64,000 nucleotides of DNA from Leucobacter insecticola (GCF_011382965.1 NZ_CP049934.1:434001-498000), one strand, 5' to 3'; shown: positions 27,137 to 37,038, counted from the first letter of the stretch. A program made the numbers and translations. The notes: generated by a model not told the origin, from the letters alone.

Positions 27137-27525
27137 TGTTCCTCGTTATCTATTAGCGTCGTTGCTGCGTAGATCGGGTGAAGACAACGGCCCCACCGCG
27201 TCTCAGCAGCCTACGAGATATTCAACACAACTGATCCCCAAAACACCAAAAATGTAGACAGATCGTAATAATCGAGGTTCTTCTACGTCTGATTGTAAAG
27301 CTGAACACAACGCGACTCCCAATTTGGCACTGTGGGGTCCTGATACGCCTCGCGCCCCGGGCGGAGGACAGCATCGCGTGGCAGTTGCTGATCCACGCCC
27401 GCGCCGATCCCACCGCCTCACCGTGTGCGCAGATGGTGCTTATGTACCTCGATAAAGACCATCTGCGCACACACTGCGAGAAACTCTGGCGTATAGGCCT
27501 CAACAGACCAGGAGACGAAATAATG
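27137..27525. other. Intergenic region with a 15-bp inverted repeat
   Basis: No gene is supported in about 390 bp upstream of the aminotransferase. The part 27215-27300 is AT-rich and is the likely promoter. GTGTGCGCAGATGGT (27423-27437) and ACCATCTGCGCACAC (27458-27472) form a perfect inverted repeat around a 20-bp loop. I searched for a T-box core and did not find one. Small open frames here look non-coding. Confidence 0.5.
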
Positions 27526-27567
27526 AAGACCCCAACTCCGCTGATTTCTCAATGGTGTTGGGGTCTT
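27526..27567 (-). terminator. Hairpin terminator after tRNA-Tyr
   Basis: AAGACCCCAAC (27526-27536) pairs perfectly with GTTGGGGTCTT (27557-27567) and lies directly after the tRNA on the minus strand, followed by a T-rich stretch (CATTATTTCGTC). It is a likely intrinsic terminator of the tRNA transcript. Confidence 0.65.
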
Positions 27568-27572
27568 ACATT

Positions 27573-27657
27573 TGGTGGCGGATGAGGGATTCGAACCCCC
27601 GTAGGCATTGCCAGCTGATTTACAGTCAGCCCCCTTTGGCCGCTCGGGTAATCCGCC
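27573..27657 (-). tRNA. tRNA-Tyr (GTA anticodon)
   Basis: On the minus strand the gene starts GGCGGATTACCCGAG and ends ATCCGCCACCA, giving a paired acceptor stem with encoded CCA. The anticodon arm is CTGACTGTAAATCAG with anticodon GTA. A variable arm of class II size and a TTCGAATCC T-loop follow. The length is 85 with CCA. The terminator hairpin at 27526-27567 follows it. Confidence 0.95.
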
Positions 27658-27800
27658 ATTGGCTGCGAAAAACGCAACCAGGGACCAACTTTACAGCCTC
27701 ACCGGCTCCGAACGGAAATCGAGCATCGGGCACCGGCACTGAGCTTTCTCTACCTGGGAGTTGCCGCGTGTTCAACAGTGACTCCGAGTACAATGAGCAA

Positions 27801-30086
27801 ATGAAGACGGCGAGCACCACCTCGAATACCCGCGGATCGTGGATCACGGTCGCCGGGGCCCGCACCAATAACCTGCGCAATATCTCGGTGAGGGTACCAA
27901 AACACAGAATGACGGTGTTCACGGGGGTTTCGGGTTCTGGCAAGTCATCGCTCGCGTTCGGAACGATCGCGGCGGAGGCCCAACGGCTCGTGGCCGACTC
28001 CTACCCGCTTTTCGTCAGAAACAGGCTTCCGCAGCACGGGCCCGTCGACGCTGACCGACTAGACGGGCTGACTTTTACGGTCGTCGTGGATCAGCGGCCC
28101 TTCAGTGGAAACACGCGCTCCACCGTCGGCACCGCGAGCGATACGGCGCCACTGCTACGCATGCTGTTCTCGAGAATCGGTACCCCGTCCGCCGGATACT
28201 CCCCTGCCTACTCGTTCAACGACCCGAGCGGAATGTGCCCCCGCTGCGAGGGTTTGGGCACGGTCGACGACATCGATCTTGCCTGTTTGATCGATGACAC
28301 GCGCAGCCTCAACGAGGGCGCGATCCGATTCCCGACCTTCGCCCCGGGCACGTATCGCTTCAAGCGCATGCTGCATTCCGGGCTTATCGATCCCGATCTG
28401 CCTCTTTCATGCACACCACCTGAAACCCTCGACATGCTGCTGCATGCGCGGCAGCTCCGCCTCACAAACCCAGATCCGCAGTACCCAAAGTCAGGCCTAT
28501 TTGACGGGGTGATTCCTCGTCTGCGCGACAGCTACCTCAGGAAATCTCCGTCGCGGTTGACGGATGATGAGCGCACCGCACTCAGTCGCATCGTCTCTCA
28601 CGAAGTCTGTCCTGAATGCGCCGGTTCACGGCTCAATAGTGCTGCGAGGGCGAGCTTGATCGATGGGCGCTCGATCGCCGATTGGTCAGCCATGCCCATT
28701 CGCAAGCTCCGCCAGACGCTCCAGGCGGTGCAGGAGACAACAGTCTCCCCTCTCCTCCAAGCGCTCAGTGCGCAGCTTGAGCGCTTGGATGCCGTAGGTC
28801 TCGGCTACCTGAGCCTCGACCGCCACTCACCCACGCTGTCTGGCGGCGAGGCGCAGCGGGTGAAGATTGTGCGCTACCTCGGCAGCGCGCTGAGCGACGT
28901 CTGCTACATCTTCGACGAACCCAGCGCTGGGCTTCACCCCCATGACGTGCATCGCCTCCTGCAACTGCTCGCGCAACTGCGTAATGCCCACAACACCGTG
29001 CTGGTTGTTGAGCACCATCCGGCTGTCGTTTCGGCGGCCGACCACATCATTGACCTCGGGCCCGGGGCCGGATCCGCTGGCGGCACGATTCAATTCGAGG
29101 GCACCCCAGCCGCCCTGTCCAAAACCGACACGGTCACCGGTCACATGCTCCGCGCGCCCATGTCCATCAATGCGCACCCACGTCCGCACACGCGGAGCGT
29201 CGCGATCAACCATGCGACGGCACACAACCTTCAAGACGTCTCCGTGAGGGTGCCGCTCAGGGTACTCACCGTCGTCTCGGGCGTCGCGGGATCAGGCAAG
29301 ACCACGCTGATGGCAGGCGAACTCGGTCGTCAACACCCCGAGTTCGTCGTGTTCGGGCAGGGTCGCCTGCGCGGCGGTACACGCTCGAACGCCGCAACCG
29401 TGCTCGGAATCGCCGAGCCGATTCGTGCCGCCTTTGCGCTAGTGGGCGGCATCGACCCCTCGTGGTTCAGCGCGAACGGGCGCGGCGCATGTACGACCTG
29501 CAAGGGCAAAGGAGTCATGGTCACCGACCTCGCGTTCTTGGAGGACGTGCGGACGAGCTGCGAGGCGTGCGGGGGATCCCGATTCAACCCGACGGCACTC
29601 GCCGTCACCTTCGCAGGGCGATCGATTGCCGAGATCCTCGCGACGAGCGCCAAGGACATTGTCCGAATATTCGCCAGTAACAAGCGGATCGTGCAGCCTC
29701 TCCGCTGGCTTGTAGATGTCGGGCTCGGCTACCTATCGGTGGGACAAAGCACGTCGACGCTGTCTGGCGGAGAGCGCGGGCGGCTGCTGCTCGCCAAACA
29801 CCTTGCAGCAACCGAAGACCCGTCGCAATTGCGGATCGTGCTCGACGAGCCAACCGTTGGCCTCCACGCCGCCGACACCGATCGTATTCTGAGATTGTTC
29901 GATCGTCTCGTTGACGCCGGGGCAACCATTGTCGCCATCGAGCACAACCTGCGGGTGATCGCGCATGCGGACCACGTCATCGACATCGGTCCAGGTGCGG
30001 GTGATCAGGGCGGCACGGTCGTGTACGAGGGAACTCCCGCCGGCCTGCGCGAATCACCAAATTCACTGACCGGGCAGTATCTCTAG
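27801..30086 (+). CDS. Short UvrA paralogue (UvrA2-like ABC ATPase)
   Basis: The 761-residue tandem ABC ATPase of the UvrA family has Walker A loops GVSGSGKSSLAFG and GVAGSGKTTLMAG, zinc modules CPRCEGLG...CPECAGSR and CTTCKGKG...CEACGGSR, signatures LSGGEAQR and LSGGERGR, and Walker B IFDEPSAGLHP and VLDEPTVGLHA. It is about 200 residues shorter than housekeeping UvrA, mostly in the first ATPase insert, where UvrB binds; class II UvrA proteins share this. Members are linked to DNA-damage tolerance or to self-resistance against DNA-binding drugs. The frame is open to 27552 across the tRNA, so I take the ATG at 27801 although its ribosome site is weak. Confidence 0.82.
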   Translation: MKTASTTSNTRGSWITVAGARTNNLRNISVRVPKHRMTVFTGVSGSGKSSLAFGTIAAEAQRLVADSYPLFVRNRLPQHGPVDADRLDGLTFTVVVDQRPFSGNTRSTVGTASDTAPLLRMLFSRIGTPSAGYSPAYSFNDPSGMCPRCEGLGTVDDIDLACLIDDTRSLNEGAIRFPTFAPGTYRFKRMLHSGLIDPDLPLSCTPPETLDMLLHARQLRLTNPDPQYPKSGLFDGVIPRLRDSYLRKSPSRLTDDERTALSRIVSHEVCPECAGSRLNSAARASLIDGRSIADWSAMPIRKLRQTLQAVQETTVSPLLQALSAQLERLDAVGLGYLSLDRHSPTLSGGEAQRVKIVRYLGSALSDVCYIFDEPSAGLHPHDVHRLLQLLAQLRNAHNTVLVVEHHPAVVSAADHIIDLGPGAGSAGGTIQFEGTPAALSKTDTVTGHMLRAPMSINAHPRPHTRSVAINHATAHNLQDVSVRVPLRVLTVVSGVAGSGKTTLMAGELGRQHPEFVVFGQGRLRGGTRSNAATVLGIAEPIRAAFALVGGIDPSWFSANGRGACTTCKGKGVMVTDLAFLEDVRTSCEACGGSRFNPTALAVTFAGRSIAEILATSAKDIVRIFASNKRIVQPLRWLVDVGLGYLSVGQSTSTLSGGERGRLLLAKHLAATEDPSQLRIVLDEPTVGLHAADTDRILRLFDRLVDAGATIVAIEHNLRVIAHADHVIDIGPGAGDQGGTVVYEGTPAGLRESPNSLTGQYL

Positions 30087-30112
30087 CGCTCAGCTCGTGC
30101 AAAAATCGGAGC

Positions 30113-30586
30113 ATGACACCCCTCCCCTCCGGCATCACCCTGCACCGCGCTGAGAGCCTCGACGAGATCCCGTCGCGCACGCTCTACCGCATCGCTCGGC
30201 TGCGCCAGGAAGTCTTCGTCGTCGAACAGAACTGCGTCTACCTCGACCTCGACGGCCGTGATCTGGACCCTGGGAGCATCCAGATCTGGGCTGCGACGCC
30301 AGACGGCACCATCGCCTCTTCGCTGCGGATCCTGAGCGAAGATGCGCTCGAACCCGGGTTGCGAAGCATCGGACGCGTCGTCACCGATCCCGCATGGCGC
30401 GGGCGCGGGATCGCGGCGGCCGTGCTGCGATCGGCCATCGAAGCCTGCGCGGAGCACCCGATCCTGATCCACGCACAATCGCATTTGACCGAGTGGTACG
30501 CGCGCTTTGGCTTTGTGACGAGCGGGCCGGAGTTCCTCGAAGATGACATTCCGCACACGCCGATGCGGTTGTCTGGCGGGGCTTGA
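30113..30586 (+). CDS. GNAT N-acetyltransferase, ElaA-like
   Basis: The 157-residue protein has the ElaA pattern LYRIARLRQEVFVVEQNCVYLDLDGRDLD near the N-terminus and the acetyl-CoA loop IGRVVTDPAWRGRGIAAAVLRSAIE (RGRGIA). It ends with HLTEWYARFGFVTSGPEFLEDDIPHTPMRL. The substrate is unknown. It starts 26 bp after the UvrA-like gene on the same strand and may be co-transcribed. Confidence 0.85.
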   Translation: MTPLPSGITLHRAESLDEIPSRTLYRIARLRQEVFVVEQNCVYLDLDGRDLDPGSIQIWAATPDGTIASSLRILSEDALEPGLRSIGRVVTDPAWRGRGIAAAVLRSAIEACAEHPILIHAQSHLTEWYARFGFVTSGPEFLEDDIPHTPMRLSGGA

Positions 30587-30587
30587 T

Positions 30588-30644
30588 TTCGACTCGCAAG
30601 CTCGCTCAACCGGCGGGTAGGGGCAAGCTCGCTCAACCGGCGGG
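30588..30644 (+). repeat. Two tandem 22-bp repeats; dispersed element copy
   Basis: GCAAGCTCGCTCAACCGGCG plus GG occurs at 30596-30617 and again exactly at 30623-30644. The leading TTTCGACTCGCAAGC (30588-30602) is the reverse complement of part of the hairpin at 24957-25021. It fills the gap between two convergent genes. Confidence 0.7.
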
Positions 30645-30649
30645 CGCCG

Positions 30650-33600
30650 CTACCCCTGCAGCAACTCGTCGAGTCCGGGGACCTGGACGGCAAGGCCGTG
30701 ACGATGAGCACGCGCCGACACCGACTGCTCACGCAGCAGCGTCAGCAACTCGACCGGACCGGCCATAGTCACCGGCTCCGCCCAGAGCGCCGCACGATCG
30801 AGGCCACCCATCCACTCGGCGGCTCTCACCCGGTCGCCGCCGATGAGACGCACACGGGAGGCGACAACTCCGTCAGCAGAGACGGGACCGGATACCGCGA
30901 TCCGCTCCATCCAGTCGTCGTCGCGTTCAAGCGACACCTCTACACCCTGCGAGTCCAGAAACGCCAGGACTTCGGGCGGCAACACCTTGCCGGTGGATAC
31001 GAAAACGGGCGCCCGCACCAGTAGCGCCGCGGCCAACACCCGCAACAACTCCGCCACTCGCCCGCACTCCGACAGTCGCAGCTGTGTCGTAACGGGCCAA
31101 TAGCGCAATACATTGCGCTCGATCCCGAGCCCCACCTCGTCACGCACCACACCCAGCGAGGTCCGCCACGCAAGCGCATCGGCGAGCGCCGCACGTCTCA
31201 CAGCGTCAAACTCCTCGTAGTCGAGGTTTGCCTGCGCGGTTTCGATCAGCAGTTGCACTTCAGGATCCAGCCCGCGAAGGTGCAGTGTCTCGCTGCGGGT
31301 GCCCTCGCGCGGCCGCCAGGATCCGAGCATGAGCAGCCAGTTGGGTCCGCCAGCCAGCGCCGGGAGCCCCATCACCGCATCATTCCAACTGCCTCCCGGC
31401 TGCCGCAGGATGCGTGTCTGAGTTGTCGGCCGGTTCACCGAGAGTGACGCCGCCTCAACCTGTTCAAGCCAGGCAAGAATCTCATCAGCATCACCGCTCT
31501 GCAGACCCGCCGTCGCGCCACTCCCCGGCGCGTTCTGCAGCTTGGTTGCTTCCGTAAGGGTGTGAGCGTGCATGATTCCCAGAACTGGCACTCCCAGTGC
31601 GTCATCCCAGAAGCTTGAGCCCGGTGCCACGCCTACGCGCACACCTGGGCTCCACAGGAGGCCGTTCTCGTCAAGCTGCTGCGGCTGGACCAGCCATTCT
31701 TCGCCGCGATTCAGCTCGGTGAGCGCCCGCAGCCCCGCTTCACTCGGGGGGCACTGCAGCGGCCCAAGATCAAACGCGAGTGGATCGCCATCGCCCTGCC
31801 GCGAAGTGTCACCCACGCGTATCGCCCGCACGGCATCAGCGAGCCCTTCCTTCAGTCGTTTGGATCGCGCGACACTGCCCACGAGGATCACCGCTTGCGC
31901 TGTCCGGGGGTGGGATCCCGCCCCACGAAACGCGGACGCCACAATGTCGGGGATCGCGAGCGCTAGGTCCGCGGACGGCGCAATAAGCACCGACCCGAAC
32001 GCCCGGAAATGCCCCTCGATACGCAGATCCGGCCTCCGCCTGGCGAGTTCTCTGGCGGCACCGCGATCGCCGAGCACCACAGCCCGATCGGTGCTGTGAG
32101 AGGCGGCGAGCGCACCGAGTGTACGGCCAGCAACCACGGATTCGAGCCGCACAACATCAGGGGTCAGTCCGCCAACTTCCCACTCTTCGAGGAGCACCGC
32201 GGCCGAACGATACAGCCGCTGCGGTACGGTCCACAGCACGCCGCTGCCGGCCGCGAGCGCGGCAAGCACCGACTCGGCTTGCGTCGAAAGCGAGGTGCCG
32301 TCGTCCGCGACCACGAGTACCAGCCGGTCGGGCACGAAGGTTGCCCCCCGCACAGCCGCAAGCCCCTCAGCCAGCTGCCCCGCATATCTACCCGCATCGA
32401 CGATGTTGTTGATCTCGGCATCAAGCTCTGCGATGGGCAGGCCGGTGTCAACCGCGAGCGCCTGCAGCAGCCGGTCACGGGCGGCAACCACCGCAAGCGC
32501 GCCGCGTCGCAATCGGACGGCGCGGATCCGATGCGACTGCCCAGCCCAGGCCTCACCTGCCTGGCGGGCGAGCTGTGCGACTGCTCCGGCGTCAAGGTCG
32601 GCGGCAGACAGGGCGACCGTCTCGTTCGCGACGTCGCGTTCCTGCGCCCGCTGTGAAGCCAACGCTAAGTGCTCGCGCGCCCAGTCGCGATTCTCCGACA
32701 CACTCGCGTCGGTGTCCGGTTCAGACGCGAAACCCGAGGCTGACACGGCGGGGATCACACGCGGCGGTGCCAGGGCATCAAGTTTCAGCTCACCCGTTGA
32801 TCCGCGACTCAACCCCAGCACCGCGGCCGTCAAGCCGCCAGTGTCAAAGCGGGCGGGCTCGTCTGGCGCGCGATAGAACAGCGCACTGTCGCGCTCACTC
32901 GGGTCCCATTCACGGGCGCGGCGTTGCGTGCGGCGCGAAGTCGGGGCGTCTTCGGCGGCGGCCTCAGCGGCAGCCGAAAAGACGGCGTGTTCCTGGGCTG
33001 CGGCAGAGTCCTCTGTGGCGGCGTCGGCTTCGGGATCCTGCCCAATCCCACCCTCAACACCCTCTGTCAGCATCGCCTCAAATCGCGACACCGCCGACTC
33101 GGGATCGGCAGCCTCCGCGGCGATCCGAACGAGCGTATCCACCGCGCCAGCAAACTCCTGCGGCGCAATGATGGGGAGCAGGATCCGCGTCTCGTTCACA
33201 TCCGCCACGACGCGCTCGGCGAGCCCCGGCGCGACACCGCTACGCAGCTGAAGCGAAATCAGCTCGGAGATCCCGCGGCTCGCGGCAAGCTCGGTGGCGG
33301 CGGCAAGCACGCGCGCGTCCTCGCTCTCGATCACCGGCCGCAGCACGGCGGCGCGCCCCGGATGCAGCGCAAGTTCGGTCAACCGCAGCAGTTGCGCGGT
33401 AACCTCGGTCCGACCCTCAAGCACCGGCACCGCCAGGCCGCTCTCGATCGACGCAATTCGCTCTTGCCCAGCGACCCCCGCGACACCAATCACGACTTCT
33501 GCGGGCGCTCCGCCATCGGCCACACGACGCTGCGCCCAGCGGCTCAAGCGGTCGTAGATTTCCCGCGATTCTGGCAGCTCGGCAAACAGCCTGGCGCCGA

Positions 33601-34377
33601 CACGCACCCGATCAAATTGGGTGTCAGCGAGCGCGTGCACAAGAATGCTCGGGATGAGTCTCGCCCAACGCACGCTCTTGGCCTCAAGATGAACGGTGGT
33701 GTCGTGCTCGAGCGCGGCTGCAAGGATCGGTCGAAGCGCCGTGGCGGCCCGCAAAAGATCGACATCCACCGACCAGTCCGTCCCGCCCGGAGCGAGTCGG
33801 GCAGGATCCACCACGATGTGTTTGATGGCGGGGTGCGCCGCGAGCGCCGTGAGCCTCGCGAGCTCCGCCTCGGCGCCACTTGGGCCATACACTCGCTCAC
33901 CGAGCGGAGCCACAACGGGAACGATCCCGGCATCTCCCACGCGCCGCAGCGCTTCGGTGAGCGCGGTCAGACGCCCCGGATCGCCACCAGAAGGCAGTTT
34001 CACGGCAAGCACCAAATGGGAAACGCGCTCACGCAGCCAGCGCCTCGCAACCGGCATCACCGCCCAGGGCAGCCCGAGCGAAGCGACGCCGCCCGCCCGG
34101 ACGGCCAGGCGATCCCGCACGGGCATCGCGGGGGAACATCCTGTGCCATTTCGCGCAGGCCCAGCGCAGACGCAAAAGCATCTTCGGTGCCGGCGACAAG
34201 TTCGATCAAGCGACGCGTAAATTCGAAGTTTTCAGGATCCCGGCGGATCCCCTCAAGCATGTCAGTTGCAGCCGCGTCCCCCGCGCGGACGTCACGAACC
34301 CAGGCGTTTGCACGCGCCTCACTCGGAACGACAAGCGCGCGCCAAACCGAATCTGCGGCACTGGATTCGCAAGCCAT
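30650..34377 (-). CDS. PutA-like protein with lost active sites, frameshifted
   Basis: Across one break this is about 1242 residues with PutA layout: a short helical N-terminus, a PRODH-like barrel starting MPVRDRLAVRAGGVASLGLPWAVMPVARR, and an ALDH-like half with WSPGVRVGVAPGS and GGPNWLLMLGSW. The break lies in the G run 34130-34134; one more base gives DVPPAMPVRD. Catalytic positions look eroded. Where actinobacterial PutA has GQKCSA (nucleophilic Cys), this has GSHPRTA (near 31900-31925), and the ETSGKN segment reads GHFRAFG. In the PRODH half the lysine-containing KGAN motif and the His-Asn motif are not found. It may be a pseudo-enzyme or act on something else. Comparison is from memory of the family. 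Confidence 0.7.
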
Positions 34378-34429
34378 GTGCCCCACTGTATGACCGACAG
34401 CTGGCAGTTTGTGTGAGGCGCGCGACAGT

Positions 34430-34690
34430 TACGCTGGTACGTGTTTTCCTTCAGGCCGCCACCTCTCGCTCCGCTCCGTAGGCACCGAATGCTCAGGTGA
34501 AAACACAGCGTGTTTTCACGCATGAGGTGGCGGCGCTACTGCGCCACAGCGACGCCCTCGCCGCGGCTTGCAAGAACGCTGGTGCGCGTTTTGGCTACGC
34601 CGCCACCTCTCGCTCCGCTCCGTAGGCCTCGGGCGACGCCCTCGCCGCGGCTTGCAAAAACGCTGGTGCGCGTTTTGGCTACGCCGCGCC
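34430..34690. repeat. 84-bp tandem repeat, about 2.7 copies
   Basis: A unit beginning GCGACGCCCTCGCCGCGGCT at 34549 recurs at 34633 (period 84 bp) with the shared part AACGCTGGTGCGCGTTTTGG followed by CTACGCCGC. A diverged partial copy lies at 34430-34487, sharing ACGCTGG and CCACCTCTCGCTCCGCTCCG. The last copy contains the stop codon of the PEBP gene. Apart from the repeat, I see no gene between 34378 and 34678. Confidence 0.75.
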
Positions 34691-35218
34691 ACCAAACTCG
34701 CCGGTGGCGACAATAATCGCACGCGCGAGCACAGCATCGCGCATCATGAACCCCATCACCGCGGGGGTCGCCTGCGGATCAATTTCAATGTGCGGAACAT
34801 TGAGCGCATGCACAACAAACCAGTAGTGGTGCACCCCGGTGCCCTCGGGTGGTGCCGCGCCGGTGAACGCCGGGTCCCGCTTCTCGTTCGGCATCGTGAT
34901 CGCCCCCTGGGGCATCGGACCGCCAGCGGGGAGTTCAGTCACGTTCCCGGGAATATTGAGCACGGCCCAGTGCCAGAATCCGGATCCTGTCGGTGCATCC
35001 GGATCAAAACACGTCACCGCAAAGCTCTGCGTGTCCTCGGGGAAGCCCGACCAGCTCAGCTGCGGGGAGCGATTCCGACCGCCCGCGTACTCCGCGTACA
35101 ACTCCGCGGGGAGGGGCTCACCGTTCTGAATATCGGTGCTCGTCAGCGTGAAACTTGGAACCTGCCGCATGCCTGCGTACGGATTGATGTCGCCGTGGCT
35201 CGTCTGATGCTGAGTCAT
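34679..35218 (-). CDS. YbhB/YbcL-type PEBP-family protein
   Basis: The 179-residue protein has the bacterial PEBP (Raf kinase inhibitor-like) core. LPAELYAEYAGGRNRSPQLSWSGFPEDTQSFAV comes first, then CFDPDAPTGSGFWHWAVLNIP (anion-pocket DPDAP and GFWHW) and VHHYWFVVHALN with a C-terminal AVLARAIIVATGEF. It is cytoplasmic, without a signal peptide. The function in bacteria is not established. Its stop lies within the last tandem repeat unit. Confidence 0.88.
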   Translation of the reverse strand: MTQHQTSHGDINPYAGMRQVPSFTLTSTDIQNGEPLPAELYAEYAGGRNRSPQLSWSGFPEDTQSFAVTCFDPDAPTGSGFWHWAVLNIPGNVTELPAGGPMPQGAITMPNEKRDPAFTGAAPPEGTGVHHYWFVVHALNVPHIEIDPQATPAVMGFMMRDAVLARAIIVATGEFGGAA

Positions 35219-35422
35219 GATTCCCCTTCGAAGTCGGTATAGATAGCTACTGCGGATACACCGCCGTGCGAACCGGATGCAACGCTGTCACGATCCTCGC
35301 ACGCTCTCGCAACCAGCTTAGGGGCCACGTAACAATGAATCCATAGGCCCCTTTTGGGGGCGGGATATACTTATGGATCAGCAACGGCGTACACCCGCGC
35401 CGCTATCGGAATCGGAGTCACC

Positions 35423-36211
35423 ATGGCATCGACGACAGGCTCGGATCGGGCCCGCGCGACCCTTGCGTATCTGCGCCGCAAGATCACCACGGGAGAGTGG
35501 GCGGTCGGCAGCAGGATCCCGATTGAACCCGAGCTCGCAGAGCAGACAGGCGTCGGACGATCAACCGTGCGTGAAGCGGTGCGCTCCCTGGCGAGCATGG
35601 GCATGCTCGAGACGCTTCCCGGTCGAGGCACTTTTGTGCGTTCCGCCGCACCAACGAGTGCCCTGCTGAACGAGTTTTTGAGCGACTTCACGCTTGAGGA
35701 GATCTTGAGCTACCGCCGCGCCCTTGAAATCGAGGCTGCTCAGCAGGCAGCGATCCACCGCACGGACGAAGATCTGATCGCGCTCGAACAGGCCGCCATC
35801 GAGGAGGTTGGCTGCACGCGCTGCCCGGTCATGGGTTTTGCGGGCGACAATGACTCCTCAGCGTTTGATAGCAAGTTTCACCGGCTCGTATTTGACGCTG
35901 CGAAGAACCGTTTGCTCGCCGCTCTCTATGCGGGCACGAATGACCGTCTGCGCACTCCAGAACACCGCGGCCGCCTCGCCAATGTCGCGAGCGGCGCGGA
36001 CATGGAGCGCGACCATGCCCGCGTGCTCGACGCAATCCGTCGCCAGGACTTCATCGACGCCGTGCACGCAATGGTAAACCACGTGGATAACGACGTGGTG
36101 ATCGTGAACGAGCAGCACGAGGTGGTTCCCCCGCTCGCGCGCACCGCTGAGCAACAGCAGCGCATCGAGATGGCTGTGCGGGCCGACGACCAGCGGATCG
36201 CGGCGATCTAA
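35423..36211 (+). CDS. FadR-type GntR-family regulator
   Basis: The 262-residue protein has an N-terminal GntR winged helix (ITTGEWAVGSRIPIEPELAEQTGVGRSTVREAVRSLASMGMLETLPGRGTFV). A helical FCD effector domain follows (YRRALEIEAAQQAA, DSKFHRLVFDAAKN, DHARVLDAIRRQDFIDAVHAMVNHVD), whose Asp and His residues usually bind a metal and a carboxylate ligand. The ATG at 35423 has GGAG upstream; a TATACT at 35366-35371 could be the -10. It overlaps the MerR gene stop by 4 bp on the opposite strand. The target genes are not evident. Confidence 0.85.
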   Translation: MASTTGSDRARATLAYLRRKITTGEWAVGSRIPIEPELAEQTGVGRSTVREAVRSLASMGMLETLPGRGTFVRSAAPTSALLNEFLSDFTLEEILSYRRALEIEAAQQAAIHRTDEDLIALEQAAIEEVGCTRCPVMGFAGDNDSSAFDSKFHRLVFDAAKNRLLAALYAGTNDRLRTPEHRGRLANVASGADMERDHARVLDAIRRQDFIDAVHAMVNHVDNDVVIVNEQHEVVPPLARTAEQQQRIEMAVRADDQRIAAI

Positions 36212-37038
36212 CGCCGGAGATTGCGGTTGACGTAGACCGCAAGTGCGTCGCGCACGAAGCTGGCGCCCGTGATTCCGCCGTAATTTGCGCCGAACCGCTC
36301 GTCGGAGACGTACATGTCTCCGAGGCCGAGCACGTAGCTTGCCAGGTCACCGCCGGGTGTGGCCGCCGGAGTGCCCGGGGTCGCCCTGAGCCATGCGATG
36401 TGACGTTCAGCGAGATCCTGCGCCGCGGTCGATTCGGGATCCTCGCCCCGCTCCGCGGCCGCGATCCAGTCGGCATTCAGCACCGCAAGTTTCGCCTGCC
36501 ATTCGGCCTGACCCGCGGCCCCGAGTGAGCGCCACCACCCGTCGCTGCTTGCATACGCGTCCTCTCCCCATCGGGCCTCGACCTCCTCACGGTACTGGGT
36601 GTGGTCGAATCCTTCAAACATGTGTTGCGACATGAGATCTTCCTTTTCTGTATTGTCATGCTCAGATTGCTTGGCGTTATGGCGGAGCGCGAGGATCGTG
36701 CGCTCAACCGCGCCGATCTGAGCGTCGACGCGATTCCGCTCCTGCCGCAACAGCTCCAGGTGTGCGGTCAAAATGCTGACCTCCGCCTTCTCGGGAGACG
36801 CACTCTTCGGCCCGTTGCGATCCTGCGCGGCAAGCACCTGCGCAATCACTTCGAGCCCGAGTCCGAGACCGCGCAACAGGAGGACGCGCTGCAGCCGGAC
36901 CAGCGCGCGATCATCGTAGTAACGGTAGCCGTTGCTGCCGATGCGACTCGGCGCGACAAGACCGATGCGGTCGTAGTGTCGCAGGGTGCGCGAGGTGGTT
37001 CCGGCAGCCTTCGCGACCTCCTGGATCGAGCGTTCCAT
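36208..37038 (-). CDS. MerR-family regulator with TipAS domain
   Basis: The 276-residue protein has an N-terminal MerR helix-turn-helix (IQEVAKAAGTTSRTLRHYDRIGLVAPSRIGSNGYRYYDDRALVRLQRVLLLRGLGLGLEVI), a dimerising coiled coil (LLRQERNRVDAQIGAVERTIL) and a C-terminal TipAS domain (EVEARWGEDAYASSDGWWRSLG...YVLGLGDMYVSDERFGANY). TipAS domains bind thiopeptide-type antibiotics and trigger activation of their own promoter. The ATG at 37038 follows a GAGG; the upstream extension to 37182 lacks family similarity. A fitting promoter and palindrome lie at 37096-37110. Confidence 0.88.
   Translation of the reverse strand: MERSIQEVAKAAGTTSRTLRHYDRIGLVAPSRIGSNGYRYYDDRALVRLQRVLLLRGLGLGLEVIAQVLAAQDRNGPKSASPEKAEVSILTAHLELLRQERNRVDAQIGAVERTILALRHNAKQSEHDNTEKEDLMSQHMFEGFDHTQYREEVEARWGEDAYASSDGWWRSLGAAGQAEWQAKLAVLNADWIAAAERGEDPESTAAQDLAERHIAWLRATPGTPAATPGGDLASYVLGLGDMYVSDERFGANYGGITGASFVRDALAVYVNRNLRR

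Noticed and set aside
27137..27300. T-box riboswitch before the aminotransferase
   Set aside because: No AGGGTGG-ACCGCG core or specifier arrangement could be found on the minus strand.
27573..27657. tRNA-Tyr as an integration site of a genomic island
   Set aside because: No integrase gene and no second copy of the tRNA end were seen in the window.
30596..30644. Two 22-bp repeats considered as a CRISPR remnant
   Set aside because: The spacer is only 5 bp and the unit belongs to a dispersed element family.
34549..34690. Tandem repeats considered as a CRISPR array
   Set aside because: The 84-bp unit is repeated almost in full with no unique spacers, and there are no cas genes.
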